From assembly GCA_023430705.1 (NCBI GenBank), contig JAEYZJ010000197.1, forward strand, positions 1-9,952: a stretch of DNA of 9,952 nucleotides, given 5' to 3'. Both the position numbers and the translations under genes were made by a program. Positions 1-9,952 of the stretch are shown one piece after another; within the stretch, counting starts at the first letter, position 1; each line of letters starts with the position of its first letter. Source of the stretch: Pseudomonadota bacterium (GTDB lineage Bacteria > Pseudomonadota > Alphaproteobacteria > Rhizobiales > Devosiaceae). A model generated the notes under the pieces. The model made no database searches. It was not told where the DNA came from and saw only the letters and a list, made by a program, of their open reading frames with translations.

Positions 1-794
1 CGCTCGTCGGCCGCGTCACGTAGAGCGAGCCCTTGTCCGCAAGGATGCCGAGGCGCGGCACCGACACCGGGCCGGAGGCGTTGCCGAAGCTGACCATGAG
101 TCCACGCACCCTGAGGCAGTCCAGCGACGGCTCGAACGTCGCGGCCCCGACGCCGTCATAGACGACGTCGACGCCCCTGCCCTCGGTGAAATCCTTCACG
201 CCGGCGACGAAGTCGTCGGTCTTGTAGTTGATGGCCAGGTCGGCCCCGTTGTGGCGGACGATGTCGCACTTTTCGTCCGAGCCGGCCGTGCCGATCACCC
301 GCGCCCCGATGGCCTTCGCCCACTGGGTGAGGATCTGGCCCGTGCCGCCGGCCGCCGCATGGACGAGGATCGTCTCGCCCGCCTTGAGGGCGTGGGTCCA
401 GTGCAGCAGGTAGAATGCCGTCGTCCCCTTGAGCAGCGATGCCGCCGCCACCTCGTAGCTGATCCCGTCCGGCAGGTGCACGGCCTTGTCCGCCGGCAGC
501 AGCCGTTCCTCGGCATAGGCGCCGACGGGGCCCTGGTAGGCGATGCGATCACCGACGGCAAAATCCGTGACGCCGGCGCCGACAGCCACCACATCGCCCG
601 CACCTTCATTGCCGGCCGTGAACGGCAGCGGCGTCTTGTAGAGGCCGGTGCGCTGGTACACGTCGATGAAGTTGAGTCCGATGGCGCGGTTGCGGATCCT
701 CAGCTCTCCCGGCCCGGGCTCTCCCACGTTCACGTCCTCGAGCTGCAACTGCTCGGGGCCACCATACTCACGAACGATGAAAGCTCGGGTCATG
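1..794 (-). CDS. qor: NADPH:quinone oxidoreductase, zinc-independent MDR family (partial, 3' end off the left edge)
   Basis: This frame stays open from an ATG at 794-792 to the window edge, giving 264 complete codons; family members have about 325 residues, so roughly the last 60 are missing. The N-terminal GroES-like part begins MTRAFIVREYGGPEQLQLED and contains GLNFIDVYQRTGLY (39-52) and the GNEGAGDVVAVG stretch (61-72). The Rossmann NAD(P)-binding loop is HAAAGGTGQ (145-153), as in E. coli Qor, followed by QWAKAIGARVIGT. The structural and catalytic zinc cysteine cluster of alcohol dehydrogenases is not seen. Such enzymes reduce quinones with NADPH in the cytosol; the real substrate cannot be read from sequence. 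The start is supported by an AGAGGAGAG ribosome site (plus-strand 801-809). The gene is transcribed divergently from the YeeE operon. Family assignment is firm; the exact gene name is by similarity. Confidence 0.9.
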
Positions 795-988
795 CGGTAC
801 TCTCCTCTAGTCTGGGCCGCGTACACTATGGGCGAGCGGTGCCGGTTGGAAGAGCGCGCGACCAGCCCCGCCCGGAGTGCGCTTTTCCATCGCACCGGCC
901 CGGCGGGGCATGTTCGCCTGCGGGCGGCGCTGTTTCCCCGGCACTTCCGCTGCTACGCTTAGTGGCTCGTGTGCCTCAGGATTTTCAA
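795..988. promoter_or_regulatory. Divergent intergenic region between qor and the YeeE operon
   Basis: This 194-bp gap must hold the promoters of both the leftward qor and the rightward sulfur-transport operon. It contains the qor ribosome site (801-809) and, at its right end, AGGA (978-981) seven bases before the ATG at 989. Possible -10-like hexamers are CATAGT on the minus strand (around 824-829) and TACGCT on the plus strand (954-959), but neither has a convincing -35 partner. I see no clear operator palindrome. No regulator gene is adjacent. Confidence 0.4.
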
Positions 989-1447
989 ATGGATTCCTTC
1001 TCTCCCATCCCTGCCACCATCGGCGGACTGCTCATCGGCCTCGCATCGGCGCTGCTGTGGCTGGGCAACGGCCGCATCGCCGGAATCTCCGGCATGTTCG
1101 GCCAGTTGCTGCCGCCCGCCCGCACGGTTCTGTGGCGGCTCGTCTTCCTCGCGGCGCTCGTCCTGGGCACACTCGCCGCCGCCTACCTCATCCCGGGCCT
1201 CGGCGTCGGCGGGCCGGGTGGGCAGCCGGCCCGGCTGGCTTCCCCGCCGGAGGGATGGTCGATCCCGGCGCCCGTCTGGATCGCGGTATCTGGTCTCCTC
1301 ATCGGCTTCGGCACCAAGGTCGGCAACGGCTGCACCTCCGGCCATGGGGTCTGCGGAATCGCGCGGCTCTCTAAGCGCTCGTTCGTGGCGGTAGGCATCT
1401 TCTTTTCCGTCGCCATCCTCACCGTCACGCTGACCGGGATCGTCTGA
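989..1447 (+). CDS. YeeE/YedE-family sulfur transport membrane protein, N-terminal-half type
   Basis: This 152-residue integral membrane protein belongs to the YeeE/YedE (DUF395, sulfur transport) family, whose characterised members TsuA and PmpA/B carry thiosulfate or related sulfur compounds across the inner membrane. The hallmark is GNGCTSGHGVCGIARLSKRS (residues 112-131), with C115 and C122 in the pore-type loop; the earlier GNGRIAGISGMFGQLL (26-41) is the partner half-motif. Hydrophobic segments lie near 10-25, 50-69, 95-112 and 132-150. The open frame extends upstream to 251, but that part is antisense to qor, so I choose the ATG at 989, preceded by AGGA at 978-981. It is about half the length of single-chain YeeE, which fits a two-gene version completed by the next gene one base downstream. 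The transported substrate is inferred from the family only. Confidence 0.9.
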   Translation: MDSFSPIPATIGGLLIGLASALLWLGNGRIAGISGMFGQLLPPARTVLWRLVFLAALVLGTLAAAYLIPGLGVGGPGGQPARLASPPEGWSIPAPVWIAVSGLLIGFGTKVGNGCTSGHGVCGIARLSKRSFVAVGIFFSVAILTVTLTGIV

Positions 1448-1448
1448 G

Positions 1449-1922
1449 ATGGCCGCATCCACCCGCCTCCCCTATCTGGCCACGGCCGCGCTGAGCGGCC
1501 TGCTGTTCGGCGCCGGACTCTACGTCTCGCAGATGGTTGATCCGCTGAAGGTGCTGCGCTTCCTCGATTTCATCGCCATCCCGAGCGGCGGCTGGGACCC
1601 GAGCCTCGCCTTCGTGATCGGCCCGGCCATAGCCATCATGTTCGTCGCCGTGCGCTTCGGCCGGCACATCGAGGCGCCTGCCTTCGATACCTCGTTCCAC
1701 GAACCGGAGTTCCGCAGCATCGACCGGCCGCTGGTGCTGGGCTCGGCGCTTTTCGGCATCGGCTGGGGCATGTCCGGCATCTGCCCGGGCCCGGCGATCT
1801 CGCTCATCGCCTTCTGGCCGCCCGACCTGCTGGTTTTCCTTGCGGCCATGTTCATCGGCTCCTATGCCGGTGCCCTGGTCATACCGAGTGGTCACGACAA
1901 GAGGCTGGCGCTGGCGCGATGA
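1449..1922 (+). CDS. YeeE/YedE-family (DUF6691-like) sulfur transport protein, second half
   Basis: This 157-residue membrane protein is the partner of the preceding YeeE protein. The motif GLLFGAGLYVSQMVDPLKVL (18-37), then RFLDF, is characteristic of the second half-protein, and GIGWGMSGICPGPAI (103-117) carries the conserved cysteine C112 in the family's GxCPGP loop. Hydrophobic segments are near 8-27, 53-69, 95-118 and 126-145. The start lies one base after the upstream TGA, which suggests translational coupling and equal synthesis of the two halves. Its own stop overlaps the start of the flavin hydroxylase gene as ATGA. In other bacteria such pairs often accompany the sulfide regulator BigR and a persulfide dioxygenase; neither is visible here. 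The likely role is uptake of thiosulfate or another reduced sulfur species, by family inference. Confidence 0.88.
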   Translation: MAASTRLPYLATAALSGLLFGAGLYVSQMVDPLKVLRFLDFIAIPSGGWDPSLAFVIGPAIAIMFVAVRFGRHIEAPAFDTSFHEPEFRSIDRPLVLGSALFGIGWGMSGICPGPAISLIAFWPPDLLVFLAAMFIGSYAGALVIPSGHDKRLALAR

Positions 1923-3079
1923 AGGACAATCCGGAAGCGGTAGTGGTTGGAGGCGGGCTCGCCGGGGTTGCGGCTGCCGTGGCGGTGGCCCGGACGGGTC
2001 TGGCCACGCTCCACCTCGCACCCAAGGGCCCACCCGACCGCCGCACCTCCGCGCTGATGGGACCCAGCGTCGACTTCCTGCTCGAGGCCGGTCTCATCGA
2101 CAGCCCCGGTTCACTCGGTCACCCGCTGACCCGCATCCGCATCATCGACGCGACGAACCGCCTGATCCGTGCGCCGGAAACGTTGTTCGACAGCGCCGAC
2201 GCCGGGCTCGAGGCGTTCGGGTGGAACTTCCCCAATGCGGGCCTGCTCGCCGCCTTCGAAGCTGCGCGCGCCGACCTGCCCAACCTCGTGACGCGGGAGC
2301 TGCCGCTGAGCTCGATCGAGCGCACATCGGAGGGCTGGAGCCTGACCCTGTCGGATGGCTCGCAGGTGACGGCCCCGCTGGTCGTGGGCTCGGACGGCAA
2401 GAAGTCGCTCGTTCGCGTCGCGACCGGTTTTCGCGCCCGCGAGCATGGCTTCACGCAGGCGGCGCTGGTCTGCGACCTCGAGCTCGGCCGCCCGCTCGAC
2501 GGGACCTCCATCGAGTTCCACTACCAGGAGGGGCCGTTCACGCTGGTCCCGGCCGGGGACAGGCGCGCCAATCTCGTCTGGATCGATGACCGGGAAGTGC
2601 TGAAGGCGGCGCAGGCATCGGGCCCCGATGCCCTGCGCCAGACCCTGCTCGGCAAGTCGCAACACCTGTTCGGCGACATCAGGCTGCTGACGCCGGCGCA
2701 CATGTTCCTGCTCTCCACCCTCACCGTGCAACGTGCCGGCATGGATGGTGTCGTACTCGCCGGCGAGGCGGCGCACGCCTTCCCGCCCATCGGGGCGCAG
2801 GGCCTCAACCTGGGCCTGCGCGATGTCGCCGACCTCGCGGCGGCGCTGAAGGCGATCGAGCGCAGCCAGCCGAACTGGGCGGTTGCCGTCAGCGAGGACT
2901 ATGCCAGGCGCCGCGCCGCCGATCTCGACCGGACCGGCACCATCGTGGATACGCTGTTCCGTTCGCTGCTCAGCGACTTCCTGCCGGCCCAGGCGCTGCG
3001 GGCCGGCGGGCTCTGGGCCCTGCGCGCCCTGCCCTCGCTGCGCAAGCGCGCCTTCAGCATCGGCATGGGTCGCGCCTGA
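1919..3079 (+). CDS. UbiH/UbiF-family FAD-dependent hydroxylase
   Basis: This 386-residue protein is a class A flavoprotein monooxygenase of the UbiH/UbiF/VisC/COQ6 group, enzymes that hydroxylate the aromatic ring of ubiquinone precursors using NAD(P)H and O2. An N-terminal dinucleotide fold starts AVVVGGGLAGVAAAVAVAR (7-25; GxGxxG 11-16). The internal DG motif is VVGSDGKKSLVR (155-166). The flavin-binding GD region is GEAAHAFPPIGAQGLNLGLR (282-301), with Glu in place of the usual Asp. The length matches the family (about 380-410). The start overlaps the YeeE stop (ATGA), with AGAGG about 11 bases upstream, so the three genes form one operon. A ubiquinone role is the default, since paralogues in this family divide the ring positions among themselves; the specific position hydroxylated cannot be assigned, so no gene symbol is given. 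A hairpin follows the stop. Confidence 0.87.
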   Translation: MKDNPEAVVVGGGLAGVAAAVAVARTGLATLHLAPKGPPDRRTSALMGPSVDFLLEAGLIDSPGSLGHPLTRIRIIDATNRLIRAPETLFDSADAGLEAFGWNFPNAGLLAAFEAARADLPNLVTRELPLSSIERTSEGWSLTLSDGSQVTAPLVVGSDGKKSLVRVATGFRAREHGFTQAALVCDLELGRPLDGTSIEFHYQEGPFTLVPAGDRRANLVWIDDREVLKAAQASGPDALRQTLLGKSQHLFGDIRLLTPAHMFLLSTLTVQRAGMDGVVLAGEAAHAFPPIGAQGLNLGLRDVADLAAALKAIERSQPNWAVAVSEDYARRRAADLDRTGTIVDTLFRSLLSDFLPAQALRAGGLWALRALPSLRKRAFSIGMGRA

Positions 3080-3085
3080 AACAGA

Positions 3086-3108
3086 AAGGGCGCCACTGGG
3101 GCGCCCTT
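3086..3108. terminator. Hairpin terminator between convergent genes (probably bidirectional)
   Basis: A perfect 9-bp stem, AAGGGCGCC (3086-3094) with GGCGCCCTT (3100-3108), closes a 5-base loop ACTGG. It begins seven bases after the hydroxylase stop and ends 30 bases before the stop of the convergent IalB-family gene. The stem is GC-rich with A residues on the left and T residues on the right, though the T-tract is short and broken (CATACTTT). It could end transcription from both sides. Confidence 0.75.
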
Positions 3109-3137
3109 CATACTTTGTCCGCGATCGCAGGAACCGC

Positions 3138-3818
3138 TTACTGCGGAGCTTCCGGCGCCGGCGCCGCGTCATCGGTGCCCATCTGCTGGCGGAGCTGCTC
3201 GGCGCGATCCTGCAGCTGCTTTTCCAGCGCAGTCGGGGTCGTGGCCTGCTTGTTGAACTCGTCGAAGGTCATCGCGCTGTCGCCATCGTAGACGGCCGTG
3301 AAGCCGGCGAGGCTGATGTCGATCACCAGGTCCTTGTTCTGCCGGTTCTTGGCGGTGAGCTTGAGCGTGCCGCCCTTCTTCAGGCTGTTGACGTAGGCTT
3401 CGTTGATCACGAGCTGGGTCGCGCAGCTCTGCGGGTCGCAGAGCATGAACGGCACGCGGATCGGCTTGCCGCCGTCGATCTGCCAGGTCAGGCCGAAGGG
3501 CAGCAGCACCCCGAGCGGAACCGCCGCGACGGCCAGCAGGCGGCTTTCCTGCCCTGGGTCGTCGCGCAGCAGGAAGGAGCCGAGGAACTGGCCATTCGCC
3601 ACGACAACCTGGCGCATGATGCAGGCCTTCTTGCCGTCGGTGCCCGGGTTGTCGCAAACCTTGAGCCAGTTCTTGGTCGGATCCGCGGGTACTGCCGGCG
3701 CGGCCGCTCCCTCGGCCGGGGCAGCCGGTGCCGTGGCGTCCTGCGCGAATGCCCCATACGAGGGCATCATCAGCGCGGCAACCGCGAGACCAGCGACGAC
3801 GAGCTTTTTGACGGTCAT
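3138..3818 (-). CDS. Invasion-associated locus B (IalB) family periplasmic protein
   Basis: The protein has 226 residues from the preferred ATG at 3818-3816. A typical Sec signal peptide, MTVKKLVVAGLAVAALMMPS then YGAFA, has a probable signal-peptidase I site at A25/Q26. An Ala/Pro-rich linker (27-47) leads into the IalB domain: WLKVCDNPG (51-59), ACIMRQ (65-70), LPFGLTWQIDGGKPI (106-120), FMLCDPQSCATQL (124-136) and a closing LAGFTAVYDG (170-179). Four cysteines (C55, C66, C127, C132) could form two disulfides. The tail is charged and then Ala/Pro-rich. An upstream GTG at 3857 also opens the frame, but AAGGAAA (3823-3829) and the signal peptide support 3818. The family is common in alphaproteobacteria; it is named for Bartonella erythrocyte invasion, but most members are of unknown function, so no role in virulence is implied. 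It lies 105 bp downstream of mfd. Confidence 0.88.
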   Translation of the reverse strand: MTVKKLVVAGLAVAALMMPSYGAFAQDATAPAAPAEGAAAPAVPADPTKNWLKVCDNPGTDGKKACIMRQVVVANGQFLGSFLLRDDPGQESRLLAVAAVPLGVLLPFGLTWQIDGGKPIRVPFMLCDPQSCATQLVINEAYVNSLKKGGTLKLTAKNRQNKDLVIDISLAGFTAVYDGDSAMTFDEFNKQATTPTALEKQLQDRAEQLRQQMGTDDAAPAPEAPQ

Positions 3819-3923
3819 TGAATTTCCTTGTGTCCCAACGGTGACTCTCCCGGTCACTTGATTTGTGCGCTCTTCAATGCACGAAATCCGGCAATAGCAT
3901 GGCCAAGTCGAATTCCGGAAGCT
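3819..3923 (-). promoter_or_regulatory. Leader/intergenic region between mfd and the IalB-family gene
   Basis: This 105-bp gap holds the ribosome site AAGGAAA (3823-3829) for the IalB-family gene and a perfect inverted repeat GTGAC-N7-GTCAC (3841-3857), 23 bases upstream of its start. Overlapping short palindromes (AATT, TTCCGGAA, AAGCTT) lie near 3910-3924, just after the mfd stop. I see no strong terminator for mfd and no clear -35/-10 pair, so a separate promoter for the IalB-family gene is likely but not shown. Confidence 0.4.
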
Positions 3924-7423
<3,500 letters not shown>

Positions 7424-7424
<1 letters not shown>

Positions 7425-7702
7425 CAGGAAGTCCGGAACCTGAGCAGGTCGGCGAGCAGTTCGTGGTCGGCGTCGGCAGGCGCCGGTTCCTGGCCCATCA
7501 GCCACTTGAGCAGGTCGGTGTCGGCTTCCTCGATAAGCGTCTCGAAACGATCGAGTTCTGCCCTGTCCATGCCGCCGAGGCGCGCGTCGGCATAGGGGCC
7601 GAGCAGCAGGTCCATTTCCTTGGTACCGCGGTGCCAGGCGCGATAGCGCAGGCGACGCAGTCGCATAGGCAATTCTTCACCGGCGTCTTCTTGAAGGGCC
7701 AT
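7424..7702 (-). CDS. sdhE: Succinate dehydrogenase flavinylation/assembly factor SdhE
   Basis: This 92-residue protein belongs to the SdhE/SDH5 family (formerly DUF339/YgfY), which promotes covalent attachment of FAD to the SdhA flavoprotein subunit. The signature is RLRRLRYRAWHRGTKEMDLL (14-33), holding the conserved RGxxE motif at R25-G26-x-x-E29. LLGPYAD then follows, with a helical remainder including FETLIEEADTDLLKWLMG (53-70), typical of the five-helix fold. The chosen ATG (7702-7700) gives a 12-residue lead; the in-frame ATG at codon 13 (7666-7664) would give an 80-residue protein and cannot be excluded, as neither has a strong ribosome site. The stop overlaps the mfd start by one base, so mfd is probably translated by coupling. 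The frame is open on the minus strand all the way to 9793, but that extension is antisense to recG and not genuine. Confidence 0.9.
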
Positions 7703-7807
7703 GATCGGGGGGTCTCGGGCAATGTGGAGTGGCTGTTTACGCGCTTGACCCGCCCCTGTCCACGCCGCTGACTTGACCGGCGCGGCCGGCGCGGCACACA
7801 TGGCGGC
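7703..7807. promoter_or_regulatory. Divergent intergenic region between sdhE-mfd and recG
   Basis: This 105-bp gap lies between the starts of sdhE and recG and should contain both promoters. TTGACC occurs twice on the plus strand (7745-7750 and 7774-7779), but neither is followed at 16-18 bases by a good -10 hexamer at a sensible distance from the start. A perfect 9-bp tandem repeat CCGGCGCGG occupies 7777-7794, about where a recG ribosome site would be expected; no purine-rich site is seen. In-frame TGA at 7769-7771 bounds recG upstream. Confidence 0.4.
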
Positions 7808-9916
7808 ATGGCGCGTCCATCCGTCCTCGATCCGCTCTTCCGCTCGCTCCACTCCATCAAGGGGGTGGGCCCACAGCTCAGCACGCTGCTCACCCGCTTC
7901 TTCGGCGCTCCCGAGGGACAGGAAGCGATTGCGCTCGATCTCCTCATGCACATGCCAACTGGCGTCATCGACCGGCGGCGCATGGATGGCATCGCGGCCG
8001 CAGTCCACAACAACGTGGCGACCCTCAAGCTTCACATCGACCGGCACTAGCCACCGCCCCGGGGCAGACCAAGCGTGCCGCACCGCGTCTTCGCGCATGA
8101 CGAGACGGGCGAAATACAGCTCGTCTACTTCCGCGCTCAGGGCGGCTGGGTTGAAAAGCTCCTGCCCGTCGGGGAGACGCGCTACGTCTCGGGCACCATC
8201 GGCTTCTTCAACGGTGAAAAGCAGATCACCCACCCCGACTACGTCGTCGAGGCCGACAAGTTCGAGGACATGCCGCTGGTCGAGCCGGTCTACCCGCTCA
8301 CCCACGGCCTCAGCTCCCGTGCGCTGATCAAGCTGACGCGCCAGGTGCTGGACACCCTTCCCGACCTGCCCGAGTGGATGCCTCCCGAGCGCATCGCCGA
8401 GTTCGGCTGGCCAGGCTTCCGGGCCGCGATGGTCGCCTCGCACGTGCCCGAAACGCCGGACGACGCGCAGCTGTGGTCGAAGAACCGCATGCGCCTCGCC
8501 TATGACGAGTACCTCGCCGGCCAGCTGGCACTGCTGATCGTCCGCTCGCAGCTCGTCTCGCCGCGGGGCATCGCCCGCACCTTCACGGGCAAGATCACCG
8601 CCGAGGTGACCGCCGCCCTGCCCTACACCCTTACCGAGGGCCAGCGCCTCGCGGTCGAGGACATCCTCAAGGACCTTGCTGCACCCGAGCGCATGTCGCG
8701 CCTCGTCCAGGGCGACGTCGGCGCCGGCAAGACCGTGGTCGCGCTGATGGCGATGGCGGCCGTCGCCGAGAGCGGTGCGCAGTCGGCCCTGATGGCGCCG
8801 ACCGAACTGCTGGCGGCGCAGCACTACCGTTCGCTTGCCCCGATCTGCGTAAAGGCAGGGCTCGGCATCGAGCTCCTCACCGGCAAGATGCCGGCGGCGG
8901 ACCGCCGCGCCGCACTGGAGCGGCTCCGCACCGGCGAAAGCCAGATCGCCGTCGGCACCCACGCCCTGTTCCAGTCGGGAGTCGAGTTCCACAACCTCGG
9001 CCTCACCGTCGTCGACGAGCAGCACCGCTTCGGCGTGCACCAGCGCCTCGCCCTCAGCGAGAAGGGCTCGCATGCGGACCTGCTGGTGATGACGGCGACG
9101 CCCATCCCTCGCACCCTGGTCCTCACCCATTTCGGCGACATGGCGGTGTCGATCCTGCGCGAGAAGCCGCGCGGTCGTCAGCCCATCGATACCGCCGTCA
9201 CCTCGATCGCCGAGTACGGGCGCGTCGTCCAGCGCCTCAAGGCGCGAATAGACGAGGGTGCCCAGGCCTTCTGGGTGTGCCCCCTGGTCGAGGAAAGCGA
9301 GACGCTCGAGGTCGTCGCCGCCGAGGATCGGTTCGCCGAGCTCAGGAAGGTGTTTGGTGACCAGGTTGTCCTCGTCCACGGCCGCATGAGCGCCGCCGCC
9401 AAGCAGGACGCGATGGACCGCTTCCAGCGCAACGAGGCCAAGGTTCTCGTCGCGACCACGGTGATCGAGGTCGGCGTCGACGTGCCCAACGCCACCATCA
9501 TGATCATCGAACATGCCGAACGGTTCGGCCTCGCCCAGCTCCATCAGCTGCGCGGCCGCGTCGGGCGCGGCAGCCAGCGCTCGGCCTGCCTCCTCCTCTA
9601 CAAGGAGCCGCTGAGCGAGACGGCACAGGCGCGCCTCGACACCATCAAGCGGACCGAAGACGGGTTCGAGATCGCCGAGAAGGACCTCGAGCTGCGCGGC
9701 CAGGGCGACGTGCTCGGCACGCGCCAGTCCGGCATGCCGGGCTACCACCTCGCCGTCCCCGACGTGCACCGGCACCTGCTCGAGTGGGCCCACGAGGACG
9801 CAAAGAACGCGCTGGCCCGCAACCCCGGGCTGACCGGCCCGGATGGCGAGGCGTTACGTATCCTCCTTTACCTGTTCCGCAAGGACCTTGCCATTCCGCT
9901 CCTCAGAGCCGGCTGA
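7808..9916 (+). pseudogene. recG: ATP-dependent DNA helicase RecG, full-length frame interrupted by an in-frame TAG at codon 81
   Basis: RecG unwinds and reverses branched DNA such as stalled forks and Holliday junctions. From ATG 7808 to TGA 9914 there are 702 codons, the usual alphaproteobacterial RecG length (about 700). The N-terminal part has SLHSIKGVGPQLSTLL (13-28) and LLMHMPTGVIDRR (45-57). Codon 81 (8048-8050) is TAG. In the same frame the wedge/OB domain continues: PPPRGRPSVPHRVFAHDETG (82-101), then LPVGETRYVSG. The SF2 motor follows with Walker A GDVGAGKT (302-309), DEQHRFG (403-409), TATPIPRT (429-436), TTVIEVGVDVPNAT (550-563) and QLRGRVGRG (580-588), then the TRG-region LRGQGDVLGTRQSGMPG (629-645). 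Apart from the TAG nothing is broken and no frameshift is needed. Without read-through the products would be an 80-residue fragment and, if restarted at GTG 8075, a 613-residue helicase missing the N-terminus and part of the wedge. Family identity is certain; functional status is open. Confidence 0.9.
8048..8050 (+). other. In-frame amber codon inside recG
   Basis: TAG sits between RH (codons 79-80) and PPPRGRP (codons 82-88). Both flanks read as continuous wedge-domain sequence in the same frame, so one base change explains it. CAG (Gln) to TAG is one of several possible single substitutions; the original residue cannot be read from this sequence alone. Confidence 0.9.
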
Positions 9917-9920
9917 CTTC

Positions 9921-9952
9921 ATGCACATCCGTCCCTTCGAACGCCGCGACAC
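9921..9952 (+). CDS. Start of a gene cut by the window edge, possibly a GNAT-family acetyltransferase
   Basis: Only ten codons are present, reading MHIRPFERRD, from an ATG four bases after the recG stop. An N-terminus of the form M-x-I-R-P-F/A-x-x-x-D is typical of GNAT N-acetyltransferases, whose first beta strand begins this way, but ten residues cannot prove it. The close spacing suggests co-transcription with recG. No clear ribosome site is seen apart from the end of recG itself. Confidence 0.45.
   Translation, partial: MHIRPFERRD

Noticed and set aside
251..988. N-terminal extension of the first YeeE gene (a 398-codon frame starting at 251)
   Set aside because: Residues before the ATG at 989 are antisense to qor and the divergent gap. 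The membrane protein family starts at about the chosen ATG, which has a ribosome site.
3819..3857. GTG start at 3857 for the IalB-family gene
   Set aside because: It would put 13 polar residues ahead of a complete Sec signal peptide and lacks a ribosome site; ATG 3818 has AAGGAAA at proper spacing.
8048..8075. Programmed frameshift or two true separate genes in recG
   Set aside because: Both halves are in the same frame and join without gap or overlap, so no frameshift is needed, and RecG is a single-chain protein in known bacteria.
7703..9793. A minus-strand open frame of about 700 codons continuing upstream of sdhE, opposite recG
   Set aside because: Only the last 92 codons (7702-7424) match a known family. 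The rest mirrors recG codon bias and has no domain; it is not a large SdhE fusion.

Overview
This window is high-GC bacterial chromosome, most likely from an alphaproteobacterium of the order Hyphomicrobiales (Rhizobiales). The clues are an invasion-associated locus B (IalB) type periplasmic protein, a UbiH/UbiF-type hydroxylase of alphaproteobacterial style, and an sdhE-mfd cluster facing recG. This is judged from protein sequence features recalled from these families; no search was run. There is no rRNA, tRNA, insertion sequence, phage gene or CRISPR array. Coding density is above 90%.

Layout, left to right. A quinone oxidoreductase (qor-like) on the minus strand runs off the left edge (start at 794). 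A 194-bp divergent gap follows. Then comes a tight plus-strand operon: two half-size YeeE/YedE sulfur-transport membrane proteins (989-1447 and 1449-1922), then an FAD-dependent UbiH/UbiF-family hydroxylase (1919-3079) that overlaps the second transporter gene by ATGA. A hairpin at 3086-3108 separates it from the convergent minus-strand block. That block, in transcription order, is sdhE (7702-7424), mfd (7424-3924, start overlapping the sdhE stop as TGATG) and the IalB-family gene (3818-3138). Divergent from sdhE is recG (7808-9916, plus strand). Four bases after it, the first ten codons of a new gene, possibly a GNAT acetyltransferase, reach the right edge.

Functionally the window is mostly housekeeping. 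Mfd (transcription-repair coupling) and RecG (fork-reversing helicase) are relatives that share the SF2 motor plus TRG-type translocation region, and here they flank the short sdhE gene, whose product flavinylates succinate dehydrogenase. The YeeE pair probably imports thiosulfate or another reduced sulfur compound, and the hydroxylase probably acts on ubiquinone precursors or a similar aromatic.

The most notable observation is in recG. The reading frame is full length and well conserved, but codon 81 is an in-frame TAG (8048-8050). Homology continues in the same frame on both sides, so this looks like a single nonsense substitution (for example CAG to TAG), a sequencing error, or less likely a read-through or recoded codon. 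I saw no convincing new multi-gene system; the rest is ordinary core genome with a few small points worth checking.
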